Shown here: piece by piece, positions 22,764 through 31,357 of the stretch
How positions within the stretch are numbered: the stretch's first letter is position 1
Layout of the letters: each line of letters begins with the position of its first letter
Assembly (NCBI RefSeq): GCF_014652535.1
Contig: NZ_BMYZ01000002.1
Span: 496,001-560,000, forward strand
DNA: 64,000 nucleotides
Direction of reading: 5' to 3'
Origin: Cellvibrio zantedeschiae
GTDB lineage: Bacteria > Pseudomonadota > Gammaproteobacteria > Pseudomonadales > Cellvibrionaceae
The notes under the pieces: model-generated
Databases searched by the model: none
What the model saw: the letters and a program-made list of their open reading frames with translations, nothing else
Told to the model about the DNA's origin: nothing
Position numbers and translations under genes: made by a program

Positions 22764-23394
22764 TCTATTTCAATGCGCGTGCGCAGTTTTATTACTGCTA
22801 ACGCAACTGCTTTTTGCGGAGCTGGCATTTGCAGATGATCCCATCCAGCCGCAATACAAAGGCGCTGATGCCAAAGCGGTAGATACCGCGAAAACTTTGC
22901 GACTTGCGCAGCGATATAACGAATCAATTGAATTGTTGCTGCCCATCACCAAGCGCGAACCTGAATATTATCGTGCAATGTATCAGCTCGCATTGGCCTG
23001 TGCAGAGCGCGCGCAAAGTTTATCAAAACAACCTAAAGATATTGAAAATGCAGATAAATGGTTTCGCATGGCGATTGCGCAAAAAGAACAGCTGCAAGCA
23101 GCCGGTAAACCGCTGGATGAATACACTATTTATAATTCCTACGGTTGGTTTTTAATTGAAAACGGACGCTTTAAAGATGCAGAAGCCAGTTTGCTTAAAG
23201 GGCTTAACGAATTAGATAAATTACCCAGCGTTACCTCACGTCAACGGGTGTTGAATAATTTATCGTTGGTTTATAAACGCCAAGGCAGATTTAAAGAAGC
23301 CGCTGATTTATCCAAAAAGGCGATTGAGCTAGGTAGTGTGACTGCACAAAAAAATCTTGTGGAAATTCGGCAGATGGCCAAGAGTAAAAATTAA
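22750..23394 (+). CDS. Secreted tetratricopeptide-repeat protein
   Basis: 214 residues from the ATG at 22750 (GGAGGA upstream). A signal peptide (about 1-28, LLLLTQLLFAELAFA) leads to helical repeats: YNESIELLLPITKREPEYYRAMYQLALACAE, NSYGWFLIENGRFKDAEASLLKGLNELD and NNLSLVYKRQGRFKEAADLSKKAIELG look like three TPR units. Probably a periplasmic protein-protein interaction module, coupled to the membrane protein upstream. Confidence 0.75.
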   Translation: MKHLNLFQCACAVLLLLTQLLFAELAFADDPIQPQYKGADAKAVDTAKTLRLAQRYNESIELLLPITKREPEYYRAMYQLALACAERAQSLSKQPKDIENADKWFRMAIAQKEQLQAAGKPLDEYTIYNSYGWFLIENGRFKDAEASLLKGLNELDKLPSVTSRQRVLNNLSLVYKRQGRFKEAADLSKKAIELGSVTAQKNLVEIRQMAKSKN

Positions 23395-23478
23395 ACACGC
23401 TGACAAAATTGCCGGGTCATTAGAAGCCATTCAATAATCTGTGTTAAGGTGTCGTCCACAAAATTACTGAGAAATTTT

Positions 23479-24846
23479 ATGTTTGTGGGTTTCGACTACG
23501 GCACCTCTAATTGCGCTATGGCCTATGTTCATAATGGTCAAGCGCGTTTAATCCCGCTTTACGGTAGTAATACTTTTGCGCATTCCACTCTTTACGCCTG
23601 TGAGCGTTCCTTTATTGCAGAAGCTGTTTGGCAACAATTGCCGCAAGGCGAAGATAAGCTCCTGTTTGCAAAAAGTCGCTCTGCTTTATTGAGTCAATCT
23701 CGCGCCGGTAAGCAAGAGCACTCTATTGCTAATGTGCGCGACGGTTTATTTTTTGGGCAAGATGCCATTGATCACTACATAGCGGCACCAAGCGAAGGCT
23801 ATTTTATTAAATCGCCCAAGTCTTTTTTAGGCGCGAGCGGTTTACGCCAGCAGTCGGTCGATTTTTTTGAAGATGTAGTTGCAGCCATGATGCTCAATGT
23901 GAAAATTCGCGCAGAAGAACATCTGGGGCAAACAATTACGCAAGCCGTTATAGGTCGCCCGGTAAATTTTCAGGGTATTAATGCTCAGCATAGCAACCAA
24001 CAAGCGCAAGACATTTTAACTGCGGCGGGCAAGCGGGTTGGTTTTCGCGAGATAGAATTTTTGTTTGAACCTTTGGCCGCCGGTTTCGATTTTGAAACGC
24101 GATTGACGGAAAACAAACGCGTGCTGGTGGTGGATATTGGTGGCGGTACTACAGATTGCTCCATGGTGTTGATGGGGCCTGCACATATTCAGCAGCTTGA
24201 TCGTGCGCAGGATTTTTTAGGGCACACTGGCGAGCGCGTTGGTGGTAATGATTTTGATATTCAATTCGCGCAAAAATTGCTGATGCCGGAATTCGGAATT
24301 AACTCACCACTGTCCACCGGGTTGCCAATGCCCATCATGCCTTTTGTAAATGCAATGGCGATTAATGATATAGGTGCGCAAACCGATTTTTATGATATGA
24401 AAACAACTCAGTTGCTTGAAAAACTTTCGCGTGAAACAACTGAACCCTTGCTATTAAATCGTTTTATTAAAATGCGTGAGGGTAAGCATAATTTTGCGGT
24501 GGTTCGTGAAGCTGAAGGTGGAAAGATCGCGCTTTCTACACAAAGCAATTGCGCGATTGATTTAGGTTTTATTGAAAGCAATTTAGCACCTGTTTGTGCG
24601 GCGCAAGACTTTGCCGAGGTCAGCACGCAACTGCTGCAAAAAATATCTGCGCTGATTACTGAAGCTGTTGCGCAAGCTGAAGCCCAACCGGATATTGTTT
24701 ATCTTACAGGTGGTAGTGCCAAATCACCCCTGATTCAGCGCGTTATTCGTTCGCTATTTGGCGAGCAAATTGCTGTGGTAGATGGCGATCATTTCGGCAG
24801 TGTTGCCGCGGGTTTAGGTGTGTGGGCGGGTAGGGTGTTTCGCTAG
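23479..24846 (+). CDS. yegD: Hsp70-like chaperone YegD
   Basis: 455 residues from the ATG at 23479, chosen because YegD proteins begin MFxGFDYGTxNC. The actin/Hsp70 ATPase fold is clear: phosphate-1 loop FDYGTSNCAMAYV, KSPKSFLGASGL, ITQAVIGRPVNFQG, phosphate-2 loop VVDIGGGTTDCS, and YLTGGSAKSPLI near the end. YegD lacks a full substrate-binding domain, as here. It may act as a specialised chaperone; its client is not known. Single gene. Confidence 0.93.
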   Translation: MFVGFDYGTSNCAMAYVHNGQARLIPLYGSNTFAHSTLYACERSFIAEAVWQQLPQGEDKLLFAKSRSALLSQSRAGKQEHSIANVRDGLFFGQDAIDHYIAAPSEGYFIKSPKSFLGASGLRQQSVDFFEDVVAAMMLNVKIRAEEHLGQTITQAVIGRPVNFQGINAQHSNQQAQDILTAAGKRVGFREIEFLFEPLAAGFDFETRLTENKRVLVVDIGGGTTDCSMVLMGPAHIQQLDRAQDFLGHTGERVGGNDFDIQFAQKLLMPEFGINSPLSTGLPMPIMPFVNAMAINDIGAQTDFYDMKTTQLLEKLSRETTEPLLLNRFIKMREGKHNFAVVREAEGGKIALSTQSNCAIDLGFIESNLAPVCAAQDFAEVSTQLLQKISALITEAVAQAEAQPDIVYLTGGSAKSPLIQRVIRSLFGEQIAVVDGDHFGSVAAGLGVWAGRVFR

Positions 24847-24856
24847 ATTAATTTAA

Positions 24857-26086
24857 CTAGTTTTCTGACGTAGGTTTTTCTGCTTTGCCCCAATTATACA
24901 ATTCTGGAAATAGCCGCAACCAAAGCGCGGCTACAAGCAGCGTTCCAATTCCTCCCACTACAACGGCGGGCACCACGCCTAACCATTCAGCAGTTACACC
25001 AGATTCAAACTCGCCTAGTTGATTGGATGCACCAATAAAAATGGAGTTCACTGCACCGACTCGCCCGCGCATATCGTTAGGAGTTTGCAATTGAACGAGC
25101 GTGGAGCGAATCACAACGCTCACCATATCCGCAGCACCCATAATAATCAGCGCGATTAGCGATAGGAAAAACCATTCTGACAAACCAAAAATTAATGTCG
25201 TGATTCCAAAAATTGCGACACAAATAAACATGGTTCTGCCGGCATTTTTTTGCAGCGGGTAGCGCGATAAATACACGGCGAGAAACAGCGCACCTATAGC
25301 GGGGCCAGCGCGTAAAAAGCCGAGGCCAACAGCGCCGACATGTAAAATTTGTTCGGCATAAATAGGGAGTAGTGCTGTTGCACCGCCGAGAAGAACCGAA
25401 AATAAATCCAGCGAAATTGCACCTAACACAACTTTGCGTTGCCAAATAAATTGAATGCCTGCGGTTAATACTTTCCAGCTTAGGGGTGCATTTTGGCGAG
25501 TCTGTTCCGTAAACCTAATGGAAAATATTTGCGTAAAAGCAATGATAAAAAATAAACCGCTGGACGCATAAACAAAGGTTGTTCCACCTAAAAATAACAA
25601 GCCGCCAAGAGCGGGGCCTGCAATAGTGGCGAACTGACGCGATGCGGAACCCAGGGCAATCGCTTTGGGTAATAAATCTAATCCCACTAGACTGGGTAAG
25701 AGTGCTTGTAGCGCTGGGCCTTGAAATGCGCGTACTCCACCAATACAAAATGCTGCAATAAATATCCAATGTGACGATGCAATATCAAAAATTACACTGG
25801 CGCAAAGCGTTAAGGAAATGACGGCTTCTAAAAATTGGGTGATAAGAATTATTTTGCGGCGGTTATAGCGATCTGCGACTTGTCCAACAACCAATACCAA
25901 AAGTACCTGTGGTAAAAACAATACCAAGCCTAAATAGCCAAGGCTGAGCGCACTGTGAGTTAAGGTATATAGATGCCAGGCCAGAGCCATCATGACAATT
26001 TGGTTTGCCATGAATGAAAGTATTTGGCTAAACCAAAAACGTTTGTAGTCGCGATTCTGCGCTAATGCGGGGTCGAGAATAATCAA
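24857..26086 (-). CDS. MFS transporter, EntS-like
   Basis: 409 residues, about 12 membrane helices. Loop 2-3 has the MFS motif A form VGQVADRYNRRKII. Overall resemblance to the EntS/MFS_3 group (N-terminal DYKRFWFSQILSFMANQI, ALAWHLYTLT). Exports small molecules; the substrate is unknown. No ATG is available in the right place; the TTG at 26086 is the most likely start. Converges with yegD, whose stop is only 10 bp away. Confidence 0.8.
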   Translation of the reverse strand: MIILDPALAQNRDYKRFWFSQILSFMANQIVMMALAWHLYTLTHSALSLGYLGLVLFLPQVLLVLVVGQVADRYNRRKIILITQFLEAVISLTLCASVIFDIASSHWIFIAAFCIGGVRAFQGPALQALLPSLVGLDLLPKAIALGSASRQFATIAGPALGGLLFLGGTTFVYASSGLFFIIAFTQIFSIRFTEQTRQNAPLSWKVLTAGIQFIWQRKVVLGAISLDLFSVLLGGATALLPIYAEQILHVGAVGLGFLRAGPAIGALFLAVYLSRYPLQKNAGRTMFICVAIFGITTLIFGLSEWFFLSLIALIIMGAADMVSVVIRSTLVQLQTPNDMRGRVGAVNSIFIGASNQLGEFESGVTAEWLGVVPAVVVGGIGTLLVAALWLRLFPELYNWGKAEKPTSEN

Positions 26087-26134
26087 TATGAATTGCCGGT
26101 AGGAATTGCGAGGTTCTATTGTAAAGAATTCTGC

Positions 26135-26875
26135 TTATGCTGCCAGTGCGGGATGAGGAATTTTTCCATCTTTGCAAAAATCTTCGCGCTTGAATTCAAA
26201 ATTTTCATTGCCGCTGGCGCGCACAAACACACAAGTGTTGCTGGTGAATTTCACGTGCCAGAGTTGTTGCACGGCTGGCTCTTTATCAAAAAATGCTTTG
26301 GGCGAAAATACTGCGATGTTTTTACCGCCGCGAAAACGCGCTGAGGGATATACAATAAATTCCGCGTCTGCTTCACGCAATTTAGCGCCCAGCTCTTGGG
26401 TATAGCTCCATGATGCAGGATTGCTTATGTGTTCGTATTGGCTTTCAAAATCATCGCTGTGCAAATCCAGCGCCTTCTGACTTGAGAGCTTCACCTTAAA
26501 CGCTGTGCGCTGGTCGCGAATATGTTCAAGTGCGCCAAGTTCAGTAGGGCCTTGTTGGAACAACCAAAAATAAACGGCCGTTTCTGCAAGGGCTGTTTGC
26601 AATTCGCAGGAGCCGTAAAAAATGCCGCGCTCCCAGGTTGTACCAAAACGGGAACCGTAACGTAATGGCGGGTAACGGAAGGGCGTCATTAACAAATAAT
26701 TTAAGCCAAGAGTATCCGCAGGAATTTTGGGTTTGGATAAATCGAGCAACTCTTCCAGGCGACTTTGTTCCGTTGCCGATTGGGTAATGGCCATGGTGGC
26801 GGCCGTCTCCTGGGTTTCAACAATGCGCCAGCAGCTGCCAATGATGTGAGGGCGAAGCAGGGAAGCTAAATCCAT
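26135..26875 (-). CDS. RES-domain toxin (NAD-degrading family)
   Basis: 246 residues from the ATG at 26875. The RES domain shows at about 70-150: RYPPLRYGSRFGTTWERGIFYGSCELQTALAE, with the conserved Arg, Tyr, Glu and Ser/Tyr positions of the family; ARTs of this type deplete NAD+. Length (246) is longer than the minimal RES toxin. It follows an Xre antitoxin gene by 17 bp, the usual gene order, so the two form a type II toxin-antitoxin pair. The pair lies on the chromosome, away from the ICE. Confidence 0.85.
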   Translation of the reverse strand: MDLASLLRPHIIGSCWRIVETQETAATMAITQSATEQSRLEELLDLSKPKIPADTLGLNYLLMTPFRYPPLRYGSRFGTTWERGIFYGSCELQTALAETAVYFWLFQQGPTELGALEHIRDQRTAFKVKLSSQKALDLHSDDFESQYEHISNPASWSYTQELGAKLREADAEFIVYPSARFRGGKNIAVFSPKAFFDKEPAVQQLWHVKFTSNTCVFVRASGNENFEFKREDFCKDGKIPHPALAA

Positions 26876-26892
26876 TTGCTCAAATCCAATCC

Positions 26893-27264
26893 TTAAATGC
26901 GCCCGCGCATGGCATCCAGATACCAAAGCACTTTGGTTAGGCCATCCGCTTTGCGGATTAATTCTGCTGGCGCTTCATCGCCCAAATGGCGGTTGGGTGT
27001 ACTGATCCAATGACGCATAGCCTCGGTATTACCACCCAGAATTGAAAACAGTGAGCGGTAAACACGAATCAGTAAAAGAGACATTTCAAAAGGTTTTTGC
27101 TCAGGTACTGGAGAAGAACCGTTGCGCATACGGGCAATGGTGGATACCGAAACACCAATAGTTTCGGCGAGTTGATCGCGGGCAAGCCCCAAGGCATCGG
27201 CAGCGTTTATGACGCTATTGCCGACCAGATTGAGGTCTGAAATAGAAACGGGTTTAGTGTTCAT
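26893..27264 (-). CDS. Xre/MbcA/ParS-type antitoxin (DUF2384)
   Basis: 123 residues from the ATG at 27264; a GTG at 27291 lies inside the operator and is rejected. N-terminal helix-turn-helix (LGLARDQLAETIGVSVSTIARMRNG, about 26-50) and a C-terminal toxin-binding domain with the MRHWISTPNRHLG segment typical of DUF2384. It neutralises the RES toxin downstream and represses the pair through the inverted repeat at 27281-27317. Confidence 0.85.
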   Translation of the reverse strand: MNTKPVSISDLNLVGNSVINAADALGLARDQLAETIGVSVSTIARMRNGSSPVPEQKPFEMSLLLIRVYRSLFSILGGNTEAMRHWISTPNRHLGDEAPAELIRKADGLTKVLWYLDAMRGRI

Positions 27265-27280
27265 AACCGGTCTGCCTGTA

Positions 27281-27317
27281 TCAAGTGACACTTTTTATTA
27301 TAGAGAGTGTCACTTGA
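27281..27317. promoter_or_regulatory. 12-bp inverted repeat, operator of the RES/Xre pair
   Basis: TCAAGTGACACT (27281-27292) and AGTGTCACTTGA (27306-27317), perfect arms with a 13-bp AT-rich spacer containing the likely promoter -10 region. It lies 17 bp upstream of the antitoxin start. The position and perfect symmetry fit an autorepression operator. Confidence 0.75.
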
Positions 27318-27405
27318 AATGCAAGAGGTGGGTGGTAAATCAACTAGGTCAGCTCGCGCCGGATTTGTGAACACCAGTACCGGCGCCCATAGGAAAGCAG
27401 AAGAG

Positions 27406-28317
27406 CTAGCCAACCTGTCGTTCGAGGCTTGCTATAGCTGCTTTGCCCATATAAATGTCACCCTTACCTAAAGCCGACATAAAGTTCTTATTAACGGGAA
27501 TTTCTGTGTTGCCCATCAAAATTGCCACTCCGTTGCCTGAGGCTAAACGCTTGAACCGACGTACGGCTGACAGGCGCACCAGTGCCGACCTATGAGTGCG
27601 CACAAAGTCTTGTCCGGCTAGCAAGGCTTCCATATTTTTCATGGTGTCGCGCACAATGTATTCTCCGTGAGAGCAGTAAATATCCAAATAGTTGCGAGCG
27701 GCAACTACGCCTTCTATATCTGCCAGGCAGATAAAGGCTTTGTCGCGCCCTTTAAACGCCACCAGACCTGCCGGGGGGGTATGGGTTTGACAATTTGGCG
27801 TGCTATCAGCAAGTTCTGCCTTAACCGGTGGAACTAGGGTCAATGTAGGTGCTGTAGATTGCCGCTGTGTTTGCCAGCAGTGTGCGACCAGAGTTTTATT
27901 GCGCCAAAGCCATGCAAGTGTCAGTACCAGAATGGCCAAGCTGTAGCGGGGGAGGAAATAAAGTGTGTAAGTAACGATATTAAGAGTTGGGTCCAATAAG
28001 CTTTGAATCAGGAACTCCAGTGCCAGCAGAAGTCCGCAGCATAGAAGTGCTGGTGGGACAAAGTCTTTTAAAGAGATGGTGCCAGCGCGGGCGCGTTTAT
28101 AGTAAACGTCATAAAGAAGTGGGGTGACAACTAGCCAAAGCCCCCAGGTTTGCACATACCAGAGCAGGTCAGCCGTTAACCGCGCGGGCGCTTGATGGAC
28201 AAGCACATCGTACGCAATGCATTGGCCAATCAAGGCCACCAGCAATGCAAGCCAGCAGCTAAAAACCATGTCCATGTCGCGCACCCATGCTGACGTGAAA
28301 GGCAATGTCGTGGCCAC
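27406..28317 (-). CDS. Membrane-anchored LytTR-family regulator
   Basis: 303 residues from a GTG at 28317 with GGGAGA 6 nt upstream. Four hydrophobic segments (about 18-38, 45-66, 88-108, 113-132) precede a C-terminal LytTR DNA-binding domain (about 200-300: VAARNYLDIYCSHGEYIVRDTMKNMEALL, FVRTHRSALVRL, VNKNFMSAL). No kinase or receiver domain, so this is a one-component membrane regulator. Divergent from the DUF5916 gene, with a 226-bp gap. Confidence 0.85.
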   Translation of the reverse strand: MATTLPFTSAWVRDMDMVFSCWLALLVALIGQCIAYDVLVHQAPARLTADLLWYVQTWGLWLVVTPLLYDVYYKRARAGTISLKDFVPPALLCCGLLLALEFLIQSLLDPTLNIVTYTLYFLPRYSLAILVLTLAWLWRNKTLVAHCWQTQRQSTAPTLTLVPPVKAELADSTPNCQTHTPPAGLVAFKGRDKAFICLADIEGVVAARNYLDIYCSHGEYIVRDTMKNMEALLAGQDFVRTHRSALVRLSAVRRFKRLASGNGVAILMGNTEIPVNKNFMSALGKGDIYMGKAAIASLERQVG

Positions 28318-28460
28318 AATTAATCTCCCAAGTTATTTCTCCATCAAATTCTAGCGAATTGCAGCCCTATACAGAACTACCCGCTCTCACTTTCGTCCCG
28401 CCATTCGTCCCTCCAATGATTTTTTTTAGGGTGTTTTAGGTTTTTGTCACCGCAAAAGTC

Positions 28461-28536
28461 AGTTTGTCCCAAGGTGCTTGGGCTTGCCCGGGTGCTTGAT
28501 CAGCATAGTCCCGACAGCTGGACAAACTACTTGGGA
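28461..28536 (+). promoter_or_regulatory. Structured leader of the DUF5916 gene
   Basis: Inverted repeat AGTTTGTCC (28461-28469) / GGACAAACT (28520-28528) bounds a segment with a hairpin CCCAAG-GTG-CTTGGG (28468-28482) and GGGC-TT-GCCC (28480-28489). A second copy of CTTGGGA (28530-28536) sits 7 bp before the ATG, so CCCAAG can pair with either. This could be a two-state leader, or a protein operator. Confidence 0.4.
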
Positions 28537-28543
28537 TTTACCT

Positions 28544-30718
28544 ATGGCGATAAAAACCTTTATAAGCACACTACTATTGCTAGGCAATGTAGCTTGGGCG
28601 GAAGCTCCCACTAACTACAGTCATCAGGAAGTGCAAGCTTGTGATCTGCGCAGCGCGGCCACAAAGCCTGTTATTGATGGTCTTTTGGATGACAGCATTT
28701 GGCGCGAGCACACTCCCGAATCTGATCTGCATCAGTTGCGACCGCAAGAATATGGCACTCCTACGGAGCGCACCGAGTTTTGGGTGTGTTACGACAAAGA
28801 CTTCCTCTATCTGGGCGTTATGGCCTACATGCAAGACCCTTCGCTAATTGTTGCGCGCCAGCATATCCAAGGCTTGCCTATGGAAAGCGATGACCAAATC
28901 CATATTTCTATCGACCCTTTTAATCAAAAGCGCGAAGGCTACTTCCTGCAGGTTAACCCCAACGGAATTCGTAACGATGCGCTAATTTGGGATGCTGCCA
29001 ACGGCTTCAACTCGGATTGGGATGGCATTTGGTTTGCCGCCGCTAAAAAATTGGCTAAGGGTTGGTCTGCCGAAATGAAAATTCCGTTTCGCACTATAGG
29101 TTTTGACCCCGCCACTAAACGTTGGGGATTTAACCTGGGGCGTTTCATTCGGGCTAAAAATGAATTGGTGGTGTGGAACAGCCTGGGTGGTGCAGTTTGG
29201 GAAATGGGGCCAGTAGCCTTGGGCAGTATGGGGGACATTAGCGATGTTTCCATTGGCAGAGGTTTGGAAATTCAAGCTTCGGCCAAGCAGGCATACGAAT
29301 ACCGGGCGCACGGCGAAGACCAATCGCAGACGACATTGGAGCCATCGCTAGATGTGTTTTATCGACCCATCCCAAAAGTAACTCTGGCCGCCACCATCAA
29401 TACTGATTTCTCAGCAACGGATGTTGATGACCGGATTATTAACCTCGACCGTTACGATCTTTACTTGCCGGAAAAGCGCGAATTCTTTTTGCAGGATGCG
29501 AGCCGCTTTGCCTTTGGCGAGATTATGGATAATGGTTCGCCGTTTTTCTCGCGGCGCATAGGTCTGGCCGGTAACAGCCAGCCACTGGATATGCATTGGG
29601 GTTTAAAAGCCAGCGGTAGTTTGGACAACACCAGTTTTGGCGCTTTGGCCGTTAATCAAGACAGTTTGGCTGCAGGCGTTGATACCAAAACCTTGTTTGC
29701 AGCACGTGTTGCACAAAATCTTTCTCCGCAACTCACCTTGGGGGGCGTGTACACCAACGGCAATCCAGATACGGGCGCAAGCGCGAGCACTGCCGGGGTC
29801 GATATGGCCTACAACAATTTGGGGCAGGAATCCTGGCTGCCGTTTCGCAGTTCACTTTGGTATCAGCAAACCGGGCCCAAGCAAGAGGGCAAGGAACAGG
29901 CTGCCTATGGTGCTGGCCTAACCTTACCCGGTAGCCGGTACGAACTTTTGTGGAATTTGGTCAATATCGAAAAAGATTTTGATCCGGGTTTAGGCTTTGT
30001 AAATCGCCGCGATATCCGCCACAACTATGCCGAAGGCCGCTACAGATACTATTTTGATTCGGGCGTAATCCAAGCCTATTACCCGGAGTTTTACGCTAGT
30101 CATGTCACAAACCTGGATGGTGAATTCCAGTCGCAATTCGTACAAATCAATCCGCTCAAATTTGTTAGCCGTTGGGGTGACCGCATAGGCGTAGGTCGTA
30201 TTTTTAAACGCGAACATTTGGATAGCGATTTTAGTCCTGTAAAAAACCTGACCATTAAGGCTGGCAATTATGAATTTGCCAGCAACGCCTTATCCATAAA
30301 AACTGCCGAAGCACGTCGAATTTTTGCAGAGCTGGATTTGAAGCAAGGCGATTTTTATTCGGGCCAAAGTCGCCAGCAAAAACTGAGCATAGGCTTGCGC
30401 CCGTGGGATAGATTTTTATTTCAATTCACCTATGGCGAAAATGATTTGAAGCTGGACCAACAAGATGTCACCACTCGCTTGATTGCTTACAAACACGAAA
30501 TTGCCATCTCTAACAGCTGGGCTTGGTTAACCAATATCCAATACGACAATCAATCGCGCCGTGCGAATTTTAATTATCGCTTGCGCTGGATGCCCGAGCC
30601 GCGCATGGAAATGTATTTGCTCTACAACCGTGGCGCACAAAAAACTGAATTGGACAATCGCTTTGAAACTGAAGAAGAAACAGCAGCTTTAAAGTTTTCT
30701 TATATTTTTGGCCTTTAA
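28544..30718 (+). CDS. Outer-membrane protein with CBM9-like domain and DUF5916 barrel
   Basis: 724 residues from the ATG at 28544, with a signal peptide (cleavage near AWA-EAP, residue ~20). N-terminal domain (about 35-225) resembles the family 9 carbohydrate-binding/DOMON-like fold (VIDGLLDDSIWREHTPESDLHQL, FWVCYDKDFLYLGVMAY, GFNLGRFI). The rest is a DUF5916 outer-membrane beta-barrel with many alternating strands and a final Phe-type end (LKFSYIFGL). Role is not established; such proteins occur with polysaccharide users. The longer frame start at 28478 was rejected because it would precede the signal peptide. The weak GGGA before the ATG lies in the leader structure. Confidence 0.8.
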   Translation: MAIKTFISTLLLLGNVAWAEAPTNYSHQEVQACDLRSAATKPVIDGLLDDSIWREHTPESDLHQLRPQEYGTPTERTEFWVCYDKDFLYLGVMAYMQDPSLIVARQHIQGLPMESDDQIHISIDPFNQKREGYFLQVNPNGIRNDALIWDAANGFNSDWDGIWFAAAKKLAKGWSAEMKIPFRTIGFDPATKRWGFNLGRFIRAKNELVVWNSLGGAVWEMGPVALGSMGDISDVSIGRGLEIQASAKQAYEYRAHGEDQSQTTLEPSLDVFYRPIPKVTLAATINTDFSATDVDDRIINLDRYDLYLPEKREFFLQDASRFAFGEIMDNGSPFFSRRIGLAGNSQPLDMHWGLKASGSLDNTSFGALAVNQDSLAAGVDTKTLFAARVAQNLSPQLTLGGVYTNGNPDTGASASTAGVDMAYNNLGQESWLPFRSSLWYQQTGPKQEGKEQAAYGAGLTLPGSRYELLWNLVNIEKDFDPGLGFVNRRDIRHNYAEGRYRYYFDSGVIQAYYPEFYASHVTNLDGEFQSQFVQINPLKFVSRWGDRIGVGRIFKREHLDSDFSPVKNLTIKAGNYEFASNALSIKTAEARRIFAELDLKQGDFYSGQSRQQKLSIGLRPWDRFLFQFTYGENDLKLDQQDVTTRLIAYKHEIAISNSWAWLTNIQYDNQSRRANFNYRLRWMPEPRMEMYLLYNRGAQKTELDNRFETEEETAALKFSYIFGL

Positions 30719-30739
30719 TTTTTAGTGAGAGGATGGGTT

Positions 30740-31288
30740 ATGGTAGAAACCGCTAAATTAAGCCGTATAACTATTGCGTTGCATTGGTTGGTGGCGATTG
30801 GATTTGTCAGTTTGTGCGTCATGGGAATTTATATTGTTAAAGCAGAAGCCTGGACATGGTATTGGACGCACAAATCTCTGGGCGTAATACTTTTTATGAT
30901 TATAGTTGCGCGAGCATGGTGGCGATTGGTTCAGGGCTGGCCAGCTCCGATCAATACCTACGATAAAGTCGAACAAAAAATTTCCAAGTTCGTTCATTGG
31001 GGGTTGTTAGCGGGCACAATGTTTATCCCAATTTCCGGCATGATTCATTCAAGTGCCAGCGGCCACGGATTTGGGATTTTTGCATGGCATATAGTTGCGG
31101 ATAACCCTGCCCTTGATCCAAAAGATGGCGTGATTGCTTACAGCAGTTTCTGGGCGTCGTTTGGGCAGCTCACTCACAAATGGGTCGCTTATTGTTTACT
31201 GTGCATGATTGTTTTACACGTTGCAGGTGCGCTTAAACATCACGTGGTTTATAAAGATAAAACCCTGCTGCGAATGCTAGGCAAATAA
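30740..31288 (+). CDS. Cytochrome b561
   Basis: 182 residues, four membrane helices. The His ligands of two haems are visible: H17-type (IALHWLVAIG), THKSLGV, FVHWGL and VLHVAGALKHH. Moves electrons across the inner membrane. Start ATG at 30740 with a GAGAGGA upstream; 21 bp after the DUF5916 gene, so they may share a transcript. Confidence 0.9.
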   Translation: MVETAKLSRITIALHWLVAIGFVSLCVMGIYIVKAEAWTWYWTHKSLGVILFMIIVARAWWRLVQGWPAPINTYDKVEQKISKFVHWGLLAGTMFIPISGMIHSSASGHGFGIFAWHIVADNPALDPKDGVIAYSSFWASFGQLTHKWVAYCLLCMIVLHVAGALKHHVVYKDKTLLRMLGK

Positions 31289-31357
31289 ATCAGGTTAATT
31301 TTGTGTTCAGTTAGCCTTTGTTAGGCTCCCTACCTTTGGTAAAAAAGGGAGCCTGCT

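Noticed and set aside
27265-27291. Longer antitoxin start at the GTG
   Set aside because: It lies in the operator repeat and there is a better ATG at 27264.
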